Assembly: GCF_022814865.1 (NCBI RefSeq)
Contig: NZ_JAKVRD010000006.1
Coordinates: 155,751 to 219,750 of the forward strand
DNA from: Shimia aestuarii
GTDB lineage: Bacteria > Pseudomonadota > Alphaproteobacteria > Rhodobacterales > Rhodobacteraceae
Direction: 5' to 3'
Length of the DNA: 64,000 bases
Below, one piece after another: positions 17,093-27,573 of this stretch. The translations under genes and the position numbers were made by a program. The notes beneath the pieces were generated by a model. The model was given only the letters and a program-made list of their open reading frames with translations. It searched no databases and was not told the origin of the DNA. How positions within the stretch are numbered: the first letter of the stretch is position 1; every line of letters begins with the position of its first letter.

Positions 17093-17132
17093 TCTTCTAG
17101 AAGAGTCTGCCTCTGGCCTCTTTTCTAGAAAA
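17093..17132. other. twin 12-bp palindromes after typA
   Basis: TCTTCTAGAAGA (17093-17104) and TTTTCTAGAAAA (17121-17132) are each perfect palindromes sharing the TTCTAGAA core, 28 bp apart. The arms can also pair with each other into one long stem with a two-base bulge. They lie just after the typA stop and before its terminator. Confidence 0.5.
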
Positions 17133-17146
17133 AGCGACACCATGAA

Positions 17147-17181
17147 AAAGCCCCGGATCATTGATCCGGGGCTTTATTTTT
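17147..17181 (+). terminator. bidirectional intrinsic terminator between typA and the DUF1330 gene
   Basis: Perfect 13-bp arms AAAGCCCCGGATC (17147-17159) and GATCCGGGGCTTT (17163-17175) close a 3-base loop, followed by ATTTTT. A-rich sequence on the other side makes it work for both convergent genes. Confidence 0.9.
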
Positions 17182-17198
17182 GCCGTGTAAGGCGTTGT

Positions 17199-17486
17199 TT
17201 ATTCGTTTATTTCCACAACCATGAGCTCACGCTCAGAAGCATCGCGCGCATGGCTCAACGCTTGTTGGTAGTCGTCGCTATTGTAGCAGTCGACTGCCGC
17301 CTCGACGCTCGGGAACCGCGCCACAACATTGCGCGGCCGTTCCTGTCCCTCAAGCTGTACGAAACGGCCACCGCGGGCAATGAAATGCCCGCCATGTTTG
17401 GCAATCGCCGGTCCGGCCAATTCGGCATATTTGCCATAGGCCTCGGCGTCGGTCACGGTCACATGGGCGATCCAGAGTGCGGGCAT
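17199..17486 (-). CDS. DUF1330 family protein
   Basis: The 95-residue product (MPALWIAHVTVTDAEAYGKYAELAGPAIAKHGGHFIARGG) is a single ferredoxin-like dimeric alpha/beta barrel of the DUF1330 family. It includes the conserved RNVVARFPSVEAAVDCYNSDDYQQAL. Function is unknown across the family. A clear GGAGG lies 6-7 bases before ATG 17486. The gene has its own space upstream with an inverted repeat and is convergent with typA. Confidence 0.88.
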   Translation of the reverse strand: MPALWIAHVTVTDAEAYGKYAELAGPAIAKHGGHFIARGGRFVQLEGQERPRNVVARFPSVEAAVDCYNSDDYQQALSHARDASERELMVVEINE

Positions 17487-17508
17487 CGGGTATCCTCCGA
17501 GTTAGAGA

Positions 17509-17540
17509 TTTTCCGACAGTGTAAATCCCCTGCCGGAAAA
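17509..17540. promoter_or_regulatory. inverted repeat upstream of the DUF1330 gene and past alaS
   Basis: TTTTCCGACAG (17509-17519) and CTGCCGGAAAA (17530-17540) are 11-bp arms with one mismatch and a 10-base spacer. It is 22 bases before the DUF1330 start and 24 bases past the alaS stop. It could be a weak alaS terminator without a T-tract, or an operator. Confidence 0.4.
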
Positions 17541-17564
17541 CCCAAGCCCTTATTGACCAAATGG

Positions 17565-20237
17565 TCAGCCAGCGATCACCGCTTCAGCAGCGGCAATGGC
17601 CGCGTCTGAATTGGTGGAATCCTTGGCGCCGCCCTGCGCCATGTCGGGACGGCCACCGCCGCCCTTGCCGCCAAGCGCCTCTACCGCCGCCTTGACGAGA
17701 TCGACCGCCGAGACGGTATCGGTCAGATCATCGGTCACGCCCGCAGCCACGGCGACCTTGCCGCCATCATCGGCAATAAGCAGCACCGCGCCGCTCTCAA
17801 GGCGGGTCTTGTGCTCGTCGATGAGCGGGCGCAGGTCTTTGCCGGACACGCCGGTCAGAAGCTGTGCGAAATATTTGACGCCGTTCACGTCCTTCGCCTC
17901 TGCGCCGCCGCCCTGCCCCGCGCCACCGGCCATCGCCAGCTCGCGGCGCAACTGCGCGACCTCGTTTTGAAGCGACTTGCGTTCATCCAGAAGCGCCTTC
18001 AGTCGATCCGCGACATCCGCCGGCTGCGCCTTGAGCGTCGCCGCAACCTCGGCCATGCGGTTGGCCTGATCCTCAAGATAGGCAAAGGCCGCCTCGCCCG
18101 TCAGCGCCTCGATCCGGCGCACACCCGCCGAAGACGCGCTATCGCCCAGAAGGACAAACACGCCGATATCGCCGGTCTGTTTCACATGCGTGCCGCCGCA
18201 AAGCTCGATCGAATAAGTGTTGCCGTCAAAGCCCTTGCCGGTATTGGCGCGCCCCATGGACACGACCCGCACCTCGTCGCCGTATTTCTCGCCAAAGAGC
18301 GCCTGCGCCCCGATCTCGCGCGCGTCATCCGGCGTCATGATCCGGGTTTCCACCGCGCTGTTCTGGCGGATATAGGCGTTCACATCGGTCGCAACCTTGT
18401 GAATTTCCTCGGCCGAAAGCGCCTTGGCATGGCTGAAATCAAAGCGCAGGCGGTCGGCCGCATTGAGCGAGCCGCGCTGTGCCACGTGATCGCCAAGCGT
18501 CTCGCGCAGCGCCTCATGCAACAGGTGCGTCGCCGAGTGGTTCGCCCGGATCGCGCCACGGCGGCTATGGTCAACCTCCATCAGCACCGGATCGCCCTTG
18601 GAGATCGTGCCGCGCGCGACAGTGACCTTATGCGCCAGAAGCTTGCCATCCGCGAATTTCTGCGTGTCCGCAACATTGGCAACCTCGTCGCGGTTCTCAA
18701 GCCGACTCACGATGCCGGTATCGCCAACTTGGCCCCCGGATTCGCCATAAAACGGCGTCTGGTTCATCACCAGCCAGCCCTCGGCGCCCTCGGCAAGCGT
18801 ATCCACCCGCGCGCCATCGGCGATGATCGCGACGACCTGCCCCTCGGCGCTCTCGGTGTCATACCCGAGGAATTCGCTCGAACCCTGCTCTTCGGCAATG
18901 TCGAACCAGATCGCATTGTCCGCCGCATCGCCCGATCCGGACCAGGCGGCGCGCGCCTTAGCCTTTTGCTCGGCCATGGCCGCGTCAAACCCGTCTGTAT
19001 CGACCGCGCGGCCCTTTTCGCGGAGCGCGTCCTGCGTCAGGTCAAGCGGGAAGCCATACGTATCATAGAGCTTGAAGGCCGCCTCGCCCGGCAGCGGCGC
19101 ATCTTCGGCCAGCCCGTCAAGCTCGTCATCCAGAAGCTTCAAACCGCGATCAAGCGTCTGCTTGAACCGGGTTTCTTCAAGTTTCAGCGTCTCTTCGATC
19201 AACGCCTGCGCACGACCAAGCTCCGGATAGGCTTGCCCCATCTGGCTTACGAGCGAGGGCACAAGCTGGTGCATGACCGGGTCTTTCGCACCAAGAAGAT
19301 GCGCGTGTCGCATGGCGCGCCGCATGATCCGGCGCAGCACATAGCCACGGCCATCATTGGACGGCATCACGCCATCGGCAATCAGGAACGAGGTCGAACG
19401 CAGGTGATCCGCGATCACCCGGTGATGCACATTCTTGTCGCCAAACGGATCGGTCGAGGTCACGCCCGCCGACGCCTCGATCAGCGATTTAAACAGGTCG
19501 GTGTCATAGTTGTCATGGCTGCCTTGCAGAAGCGCGCCAATCCGTTCCAGCCCCATGCCGGTGTCGATCGACTGCATGTCGAGATCGACCATAGAGCCGT
19601 CCTCGAACTGTTCGTTCTGCATGAAAACGATGTTCCAGATTTCGATGAACCGGTCGCCGTCCTCTTCCGGGCTGCCCGGAGGGCCACCCCAGATATGGTC
19701 ACCGTGGTCATAGAAAATCTCGGTGCAGGGACCGCAAGGACCGGTCGGGCCCATCTGCCAGAAGTTGTCGGAGGTCGCGATGCGGATGATCCGGTCTTCG
19801 GGCACACCGACCTTTTTCCAGATTTCAAACGCCTCGTCATCGGTATGGTAGACGGTCGTGTAGAGCTTCTCTTTCGGAATTTCGAATTCCTTGGTGATGA
19901 GCTCCCATGCAAACGGGATCGCCTCTTCCTTGAAATAATCACCAAAGGAAAAGTTGCCGAGCATCTCGAAGAACGTGTGGTGACGCGCGGTATAGCCGAC
20001 ATTGTCGAGGTCGTTGTGCTTGCCCCCGGCGCGCACGCATTTCTGCGCCGTGGTGGCGCGCACATAGTCGCGCTTGTCGACCCCGGTAAAGCAGTTCTTG
20101 AACTGCACCATGCCCGAGTTCACGAACATCAGCGTCGGGTCATTGCGCGGCACGAGCGGGCTCGACGGCACGACCTCGTGACCCTGCTTGGCAAAATAGT
20201 TGAGAAAGGTCGACCGGATGTCGTTCAGGCTTGGCAT
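17565..20237 (-). CDS. alaS: alanine-tRNA ligase
   Basis: AlaRS charges tRNA-Ala and edits mischarged Ser/Gly. The 890-residue product is full length. The aminoacylation domain starts [23 protein letters not shown] and includes [20 protein letters not shown] and [15 protein letters not shown]. The editing domain has zinc/site residues in [12 protein letters not shown] and [12 protein letters not shown]. The C-terminal oligomerisation/C-Ala domain contains [17 protein letters not shown] and a glycine-rich [18 protein letters not shown] near the end. It is leftward, downstream of recA, with its own predicted promoter and a palindromic element upstream. Confidence 0.98.
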   Translation of the reverse strand: MPSLNDIRSTFLNYFAKQGHEVVPSSPLVPRNDPTLMFVNSGMVQFKNCFTGVDKRDYVRATTAQKCVRAGGKHNDLDNVGYTARHHTFFEMLGNFSFGDYFKEEAIPFAWELITKEFEIPKEKLYTTVYHTDDEAFEIWKKVGVPEDRIIRIATSDNFWQMGPTGPCGPCTEIFYDHGDHIWGGPPGSPEEDGDRFIEIWNIVFMQNEQFEDGSMVDLDMQSIDTGMGLERIGALLQGSHDNYDTDLFKSLIEASAGVTSTDPFGDKNVHHRVIADHLRSTSFLIADGVMPSNDGRGYVLRRIMRRAMRHAHLLGAKDPVMHQLVPSLVSQMGQAYPELGRAQALIEETLKLEETRFKQTLDRGLKLLDDELDGLAEDAPLPGEAAFKLYDTYGFPLDLTQDALREKGRAVDTDGFDAAMAEQKAKARAAWSGSGDAADNAIWFDIAEEQGSSEFLGYDTESAEGQVVAIIADGARVDTLAEGAEGWLVMNQTPFYGESGGQVGDTGIVSRLENRDEVANVADTQKFADGKLLAHKVTVARGTISKGDPVLMEVDHSRRGAIRANHSATHLLHEALRETLGDHVAQRGSLNAADRLRFDFSHAKALSAEEIHKVATDVNAYIRQNSAVETRIMTPDDAREIGAQALFGEKYGDEVRVVSMGRANTGKGFDGNTYSIELCGGTHVKQTGDIGVFVLLGDSASSAGVRRIEALTGEAAFAYLEDQANRMAEVAATLKAQPADVADRLKALLDERKSLQNEVAQLRRELAMAGGAGQGGGAEAKDVNGVKYFAQLLTGVSGKDLRPLIDEHKTRLESGAVLLIADDGGKVAVAAGVTDDLTDTVSAVDLVKAAVEALGGKGGGGRPDMAQGGAKDSTNSDAAIAAAEAVIAG

Positions 20238-20265
20238 GTGCGGCGTCTCTCGCGTGTGTTTTCAA

Positions 20266-20299
20266 GGCGTTTCAAGGGGGTTTACTCCCCTCAAACGCC
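20266..20299. promoter_or_regulatory. palindrome centred on the alaS promoter
   Basis: GGCGTTT (20266-20272) pairs with AAACGCC (20293-20299), and an inner GGGG/CCCC run (20277-20280 and 20287-20290) extends the symmetry. The centre coincides with the predicted -10. E. coli AlaRS is known to repress its own gene by binding a palindrome flanking the start site, so autoregulation is a reasonable hypothesis here. Confidence 0.5.
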
Positions 20300-20307
20300 C
20301 CTGTCCA
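20279..20307 (-). promoter_or_regulatory. candidate alaS promoter
   Basis: TGGACA (20302-20307), a 17-base spacer and TAAACC (20279-20284) on the minus strand give a plausible sigma-70 promoter about 42 bases before the alaS ATG. The -10 match is weak. Confidence 0.4.
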
Positions 20308-20340
20308 CAGCACTTGCACCGCACCAGAGCGGTGCCGCCA

Positions 20341-20372
20341 AAGAAAAGGCCGCCCCGCTGAACGGGACGGCC
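20341..20372 (-). terminator. recA intrinsic terminator
   Basis: GGCCGCCCCG (20348-20357) and CGGGACGGCC (20363-20372) form a 10-bp stem with one mismatch and a 5-base loop. On the minus strand it is followed by TTTTCTTT. It lies 25 bases past the recA stop. Confidence 0.85.
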
Positions 20373-20397
20373 CTTGTCAGTGTCGCAGGCGAGAGGC

Positions 20398-21480
<1,083 letters not shown>

Positions 21481-21531
21481 TGCGTCGCTTCCTTATTCCA
21501 TAGACCGCCGAGGGCGGCAATGATCGCGTTT

Positions 21532-21546
21532 GTTCTCGCCTTGTTC
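21532..21546. promoter_or_regulatory. alphaproteobacterial LexA (SOS) box of recA
   Basis: GTTC-N7-GTTC occurs exactly (GTTC 21532-21535, GTTC 21543-21546), the direct-repeat LexA site known from Alphaproteobacteria. It lies 52-66 bases before the recA ATG. It is just downstream of a possible -10 TACAAT (21551-21556, minus strand), a position suited to repression. Confidence 0.85.
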
Positions 21547-21674
21547 TCACATTGTATGAGATCAAAAGGAGAACATTTCAATAGAAATTTATGCAAAACA
21601 ACTTTTGCCGGAACCGGTTAAGGGGTAGTTTACAAGCAGAAAAAACGAATAATTGAGTGATTTGAGGCGTATAG

Positions 21675-22271
21675 ATGCTTGTCTTTTGGAACGAGAAACT
21701 CGTCTTCCTGTCGGTTCCCAAGACGGGAACAACAGCGATTGAAAAGGCGCTTGCGCCGCGGGCGGCGATGGTGATCTCGAATCCCCCCGAACTCAAGCAC
21801 GCGCCGGTCTATCGCTATAACCGGTTTTTCCGCCCCATGTTCGAGAAGGCCTGTCGCGAGGAAAACATGGAAACCATGGCGGTGATGCGCGAACCGATAA
21901 GCTGGCTCGGGAGCTGGTATCGTTATCGCCAACGCGATTTTCTCAAGGGGAAGGCCAATTCGACCTTCGGCAAGAGCTTTGACGAGTTCGTCGATGCCTA
22001 TTGCAAGGGCGACAAGCCCCCTTTCGCCAATGTCGGCAGCCAGGCGAAATTCCTCGAACCGCGCCCCAATGGCACCAAGGTCACGCATCTGTTCCGCTAC
22101 GAGGATCAGGACCGGATCATCGGGTTCCTCGAAGATCGCCTCAACACCAAGATCTCGCTCGGACAGGAAAACGTCTCGCCGCGCATGGCGCTTGAGATTT
22201 CGCCCAAGGTAGAGGCCAAGCTGCGCCGAAAATGCGCCGAGGAATTCGAACTTTACGAGAGTATTTCCTGA
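21675..22271 (+). CDS. sulfotransferase-like protein
   Basis: The 198-residue protein begins MLVFWNEKLVFLSVPKTGTTAIEKAL, which matches the 5'-phosphosulfate-binding loop of sulfotransferases. AVMREPISWLGSWYRYRQRD resembles the 3'-phosphate-binding motif (R-P--S-Y). It is shorter than typical carbohydrate sulfotransferases (about 250-300). I infer a PAPS-dependent or related fold; the acceptor is unknown. Its end overlaps the end of cckA by 19 bases, tail to tail. GAGG precedes the ATG. It is divergent from recA. Confidence 0.65.
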   Translation: MLVFWNEKLVFLSVPKTGTTAIEKALAPRAAMVISNPPELKHAPVYRYNRFFRPMFEKACREENMETMAVMREPISWLGSWYRYRQRDFLKGKANSTFGKSFDEFVDAYCKGDKPPFANVGSQAKFLEPRPNGTKVTHLFRYEDQDRIIGFLEDRLNTKISLGQENVSPRMALEISPKVEAKLRRKCAEEFELYESIS

Positions 22272-24625
22272 GTCTCCGGCATCGGCTCGGGCGGCGCGGG
22301 TCGTGGCAGGTCCGGTGGCGTGTCCGGCACCGGCTCGGGCAACTGCGCCAGCACCAGGCTCGTAAGGTCGGTGAGCGAGAACGGCTTGGGCAGAAAGACC
22401 GACTGCGAGATTCGCGCCTGCTTGTCGGCAAAGCTCTCCTCGGCATATCCCGACATGAAAACGACCTTCACGTGTGGCCGCGATTTGCGCGCCTTGGCGA
22501 CCCAGCTTGGCCCGTCCATGCCCGGCATGACCACGTCCGACACAAACAGATCGATCACCAGATCGGGATCGTCGAGCAACTCCAGCGCCTCTTCGCCCGA
22601 CCCGGCCTCGAGCACGGTAAGCCCGCGCAGGCGCAAGGCACGCGAGGCAAAGCTGCGCACCGGGGCCTCGTCCTCGACCAATAGCACAACCCCACCCTTC
22701 GGCGCTGCGATCCGGGTATCCTGCCCACTTGGTTTTTGCGGGATGGCAGCATCGTAGAGGTCATGTTTGGGGAAGATCAGGGTAAAGCACGTCCCCGCCC
22801 CCGCCTCGCTATCAACAAAGATGTAGCCGCCGGTCTGTTTCACGATGCCATAGGCCGTCGACAGACCAAGCCCAGTCCCCTCGCCCGTGCGCTTTGTGGT
22901 AAAGAAGGGTTCGAACACCTTCTGTAGCTTGTCGGGCGGGATGCCGACGCCCTCATCCTTGACCCGGACACAGACATAGTCCCCCGGCGGCACCGTGGCA
23001 CGGTCGCGTTCGAGCGGATCGCGCAGGCGCAGCCGTTCGGTCTGGATCGTGACCTCGCCGCCGTCGGGCATGGCGTCGCGCGCGTTGACCACGAGGTTCA
23101 TCAACACCTGCTCAAGCTGGCGCTTGTCGGCACGCACGGCTTCAAGCTTTGGGTCGTGAATGAGGCTAAGGCGGACCTTCTCGCCCACGAGCCGATTGAG
23201 CAGATGCGTCAGATCGGCCAGCGTGTCGCGCAGGTCAAGCACCTCGGGGCGCAGGTTCTGCTTTCTCGAAAAGGCCAGAAGCTGCCCGACGAGCGCCGCC
23301 GCACGGTTGGTGTTCTGGTTGATCTGCATAAGGTCGCCGTAGTCCGGGTCGCCCTGATCGTGTCGCAGCAAGAGAAGATCGCAATGCCCCGAAATCGCGG
23401 TCAGCAGATTGTTGAAATCATGCGCAACCCCCCCGGCAAGCTGTCCGATGGCCTGCATTTTCTGGCTCTGGACGAATTGCGCCTCGAGTGATTTCAGCTC
23501 GGTCGCGTCGCTTAGGACGGCGATGAGCACGATCTCCCCCTCTTCGACCGCGCGGCTCAGGTTGACCTGAACAAAGACCTCGCGGTCCTTGCGCGTCAGG
23601 CGCAGGAATTCCGAATGATGCTTGCCATGGCCCGCCGCCGCCTCGGCGAGCCAGTCCTGGATCGACCGACCAAGCCCCTCCATCAGGGTTGAAATCTCCG
23701 TGTCGCGACCGGCCGGAAGGTGCACCAAGTCGCGCGCCGCGCGGTTGGCGCTGCGCACCCGACCATCAACAGCGATCTTCAACAGCGCCACAGGAAGGCC
23801 CTCGAACTGCGCCTCGCCGCCCGCCGGGGTTGGCGCGTCGGTCGGCAAGAGATAGATCTCGCGACGTCCGGCCCCGATGGAGAATTCGGCCACGAGGCAA
23901 TGCTGGCCGCCGCGTTCTGTCACCACGGTATTGATCTCGCCGACCCGCGGACCGTCGTCGCCAAAAACATCGCGCAGCGCGGTGCGCCGTCCGCCGATCA
24001 CATCGCGCGCCGCGGCATTCATGAACAGGATCGCACCCTTGGCGCTTACGGTGAGCATCGGCAGGCGCGGCACCCCGGCGCTTTCCCGCTCGGCAAGCGA
24101 TACCTCGCGCGCGATCTGCCATTGAAAATACCCCTTGGGAAGACGTGTGACATGAAGGTCAAGCCGCCCATCACGGCGCGGGATCGCCTCTTGCGCGCTG
24201 CCGTCCTGCGCGGCGCGTTGCAACAGTGTGGTGACAAGTGCCTCGGCATCGGCCACCTCACGCTCTAGGCAAGCCGCGAGCGTCCCGGCCCCATTGGCCG
24301 AGGTCGTACCAGCGCGGTTCGCGGCGAGGACTTCACCGCTGCGATTGCTTAGGTATTGTTGGTGCGGGCCAAGCGCCACCATCGCGCCAAGCGCCTCGGA
24401 CAGAAGCCGCGCCGTGCGACGACGCCACCGCCCCACGACCCAACTCAGCCCACCAGCGCAAAGGATGACAAGACCACCGACCGCCAAGATCAACCGCAAC
24501 TCGTCATGGACGAGGAGCGCTGCACAGAGAAACAGCGCCGCCGCCAGGCCCCAGAGCAATCCCGAACGCACTTCACGACGCACGACCTGCGTCTCGCAAC
24601 CAGAGTCCAGTGCCGTAAGCGCCAC
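22253..24625 (-). CDS. cckA: hybrid sensor histidine kinase CckA
   Basis: CckA starts the CckA-ChpT-CtrA phosphorelay that controls cell cycle, motility or gene-transfer-agent traits in Alphaproteobacteria. I place the start at GTG 24625, with a perfect GGAGG six bases before it (790 residues); a TTG at 24655 has no site. Two transmembrane helices (about 20-60) are followed by PAS-type regions. Then come the phosphoacceptor box [20 protein letters not shown] box [15 protein letters not shown] boxes [13 protein letters not shown] and [15 protein letters not shown], and a C-terminal receiver with [13 protein letters not shown] and a PKPF lysine. A proline-rich tail ends the protein. A CtrA-type site lies upstream. 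Confidence 0.93.
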   Translation of the reverse strand: MALTALDSGCETQVVRREVRSGLLWGLAAALFLCAALLVHDELRLILAVGGLVILCAGGLSWVVGRWRRRTARLLSEALGAMVALGPHQQYLSNRSGEVLAANRAGTTSANGAGTLAACLEREVADAEALVTTLLQRAAQDGSAQEAIPRRDGRLDLHVTRLPKGYFQWQIAREVSLAERESAGVPRLPMLTVSAKGAILFMNAAARDVIGGRRTALRDVFGDDGPRVGEINTVVTERGGQHCLVAEFSIGAGRREIYLLPTDAPTPAGGEAQFEGLPVALLKIAVDGRVRSANRAARDLVHLPAGRDTEISTLMEGLGRSIQDWLAEAAAGHGKHHSEFLRLTRKDREVFVQVNLSRAVEEGEIVLIAVLSDATELKSLEAQFVQSQKMQAIGQLAGGVAHDFNNLLTAISGHCDLLLLRHDQGDPDYGDLMQINQNTNRAAALVGQLLAFSRKQNLRPEVLDLRDTLADLTHLLNRLVGEKVRLSLIHDPKLEAVRADKRQLEQVLMNLVVNARDAMPDGGEVTIQTERLRLRDPLERDRATVPPGDYVCVRVKDEGVGIPPDKLQKVFEPFFTTKRTGEGTGLGLSTAYGIVKQTGGYIFVDSEAGAGTCFTLIFPKHDLYDAAIPQKPSGQDTRIAAPKGGVVLLVEDEAPVRSFASRALRLRGLTVLEAGSGEEALELLDDPDLVIDLFVSDVVMPGMDGPSWVAKARKSRPHVKVVFMSGYAEESFADKQARISQSVFLPKPFSLTDLTSLVLAQLPEPVPDTPPDLPRPAPPEPMPETQEILS

Positions 24626-24671
24626 CGCGGCCCTCCTATGCCAATCCTTGCCCAAGCATCAGGCGAAAAGA

Positions 24672-24686
24672 TTAACACCGGATTAA
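24672..24686. promoter_or_regulatory. CtrA-type site upstream of cckA
   Basis: TTAA (24672-24675), seven bases, TTAA (24683-24686) matches the full CtrA recognition pattern TTAA-N7-TTAA. It lies 47-61 bases upstream of the chosen cckA start, in the 99-base gap to rsmB. Confidence 0.6.
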
Positions 24687-24724
24687 GCTGAAAACTACTT
24701 AAAGTTGAAATTTATGATCGACAA

Positions 24725-25884
24725 TCACGCCCGGCACAACTGCGCAACAAAGAAGCCATCACAGCCATCGGCCAGCGTCCAGTGTCGCGAGAGGTCAAGC
24801 TGCCAATCCGGGTGGTCCGCTAGGAAGGCATCGACCTGCGCGCTATTTTCTTCAGGCAAGAGCGAACAGGTCGCATAGACGAGCCGCCCCCCCTCGGACA
24901 CCAGCCCCGCCGCCTCCCGAAGGATCGTCGCCTGCACCGGCAAAAGCGCCGCGAGATCGGCTTCGGAAAACCGCCATTTCGCATCCGGCGTACGTCGCCA
25001 TGTGCCACTCCCGGAACACGGCACATCGCAGAACACGAGGTCATAAGGCGCCTTGGCCCGCACATCCGGCGCCTCAAGACAGGCCACAGTCACCCCGGCC
25101 CGTTTGGCGCGGTCCGGTAGGTCGCGCATCCGCCGCGGCTCAATATCATGGGCAAAGAACGTGCCCTGACAGCGCCCTGCCATGGCGAGCGTCTTGCCCC
25201 CGCCCCCGGCGCAATAGTCGAGCACGCGCGCACCATCCGACAGGGAAAGCGCGGCAATCGCCGCTTGGCTCGACGCGTCCTGCAATTCCACCAGACCGTC
25301 GCGATAGGCCGCGCTTTGCGCCACGCGCCGCGCGCCTTCCGTGACTTCGAGCGCGGTTTCGGCCAGCGGCGAGGTGACGGTCTCGATCCCGTCTTTCTGC
25401 AATGCTATGGCGGCTTTTTGCGGTGTCGTCTTGCGCAGGTTCACGCGCAGAAAGACCGGGGCACGATGGCGCATGGCCTCCGCATTGGCTGCGAAATCCT
25501 CTCCGAGCGCCGCTTCCAAGCGCGGGATGATCCAGTCCGGCAAATCGACCGCCACAGGCCGGGATGCAGCCAGCGCGGCACGCTCGTCCTCGCTTAGGGG
25601 GGCAGGCCCATAGGGGCGACCGTCAAACAGCGGTTCGAGATCGGCCCCGTCCTGCGCCAACAGCCCAAGCATCAAGGCCCGGCCTGTTTCGGCAAGGCCT
25701 TCAGGCATCACAGAGCGCCGCCGCCGCAACACGTCATAGACATGATCGCGCACCGCCGCCCGGTCCTTGGACCCGGCAAAGCGCGACGCGCGCGCCCAAC
25801 GGGTCAGAACCTGCTCGGCAGGGGCCCCTGCGAGGATCTCGTCAAGGCACTCTGCCGCCGTCTGAACCCGTGCCGCCGGTGTCA

Positions 25885-25885
<1 letters not shown>
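24725..25885 (-). CDS. rsmB: 16S rRNA m5C methyltransferase, RsmB/Sun family
   Basis: This protein of the RsmB/NOL1/Nop2/Sun family methylates a cytosine in rRNA, probably C967 of 16S rRNA as in E. coli. The 386-residue product is somewhat shorter than E. coli RsmB (429). It has an N-terminal NusB-like helical domain (AAECLDEILAGAPAEQVL, RAAVRDHVYDVLRR). Then come SAM loop VLDYCAGGGGKTLAMAG, motif IV DVPCSGSGTWRR and the catalytic motif VI VYATCSLLPEENS. Both catalytic cysteines are present. Its start overlaps the guaB stop (TGATG). Confidence 0.88.
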
Positions 25886-27369
<1,484 letters not shown>

Positions 27370-27573
27370 CTATTACATGGCTGGACCCCGTGCGAAACCC
27401 CCAATTTCACCACGCGCCGCAATCCAGCAGGTTCTGACGCCCCGCGCAGCTGCCACATTGTGCACCGAACAGGCAGACGTGCCGCAAGCGGACAAGATCA
27501 TGCCGCACCTTGCCTTTCCCGTCGCGCCACGCCAGTTATTCTGACATGCGCGCGAACAAGGAAAACAGGTAGC

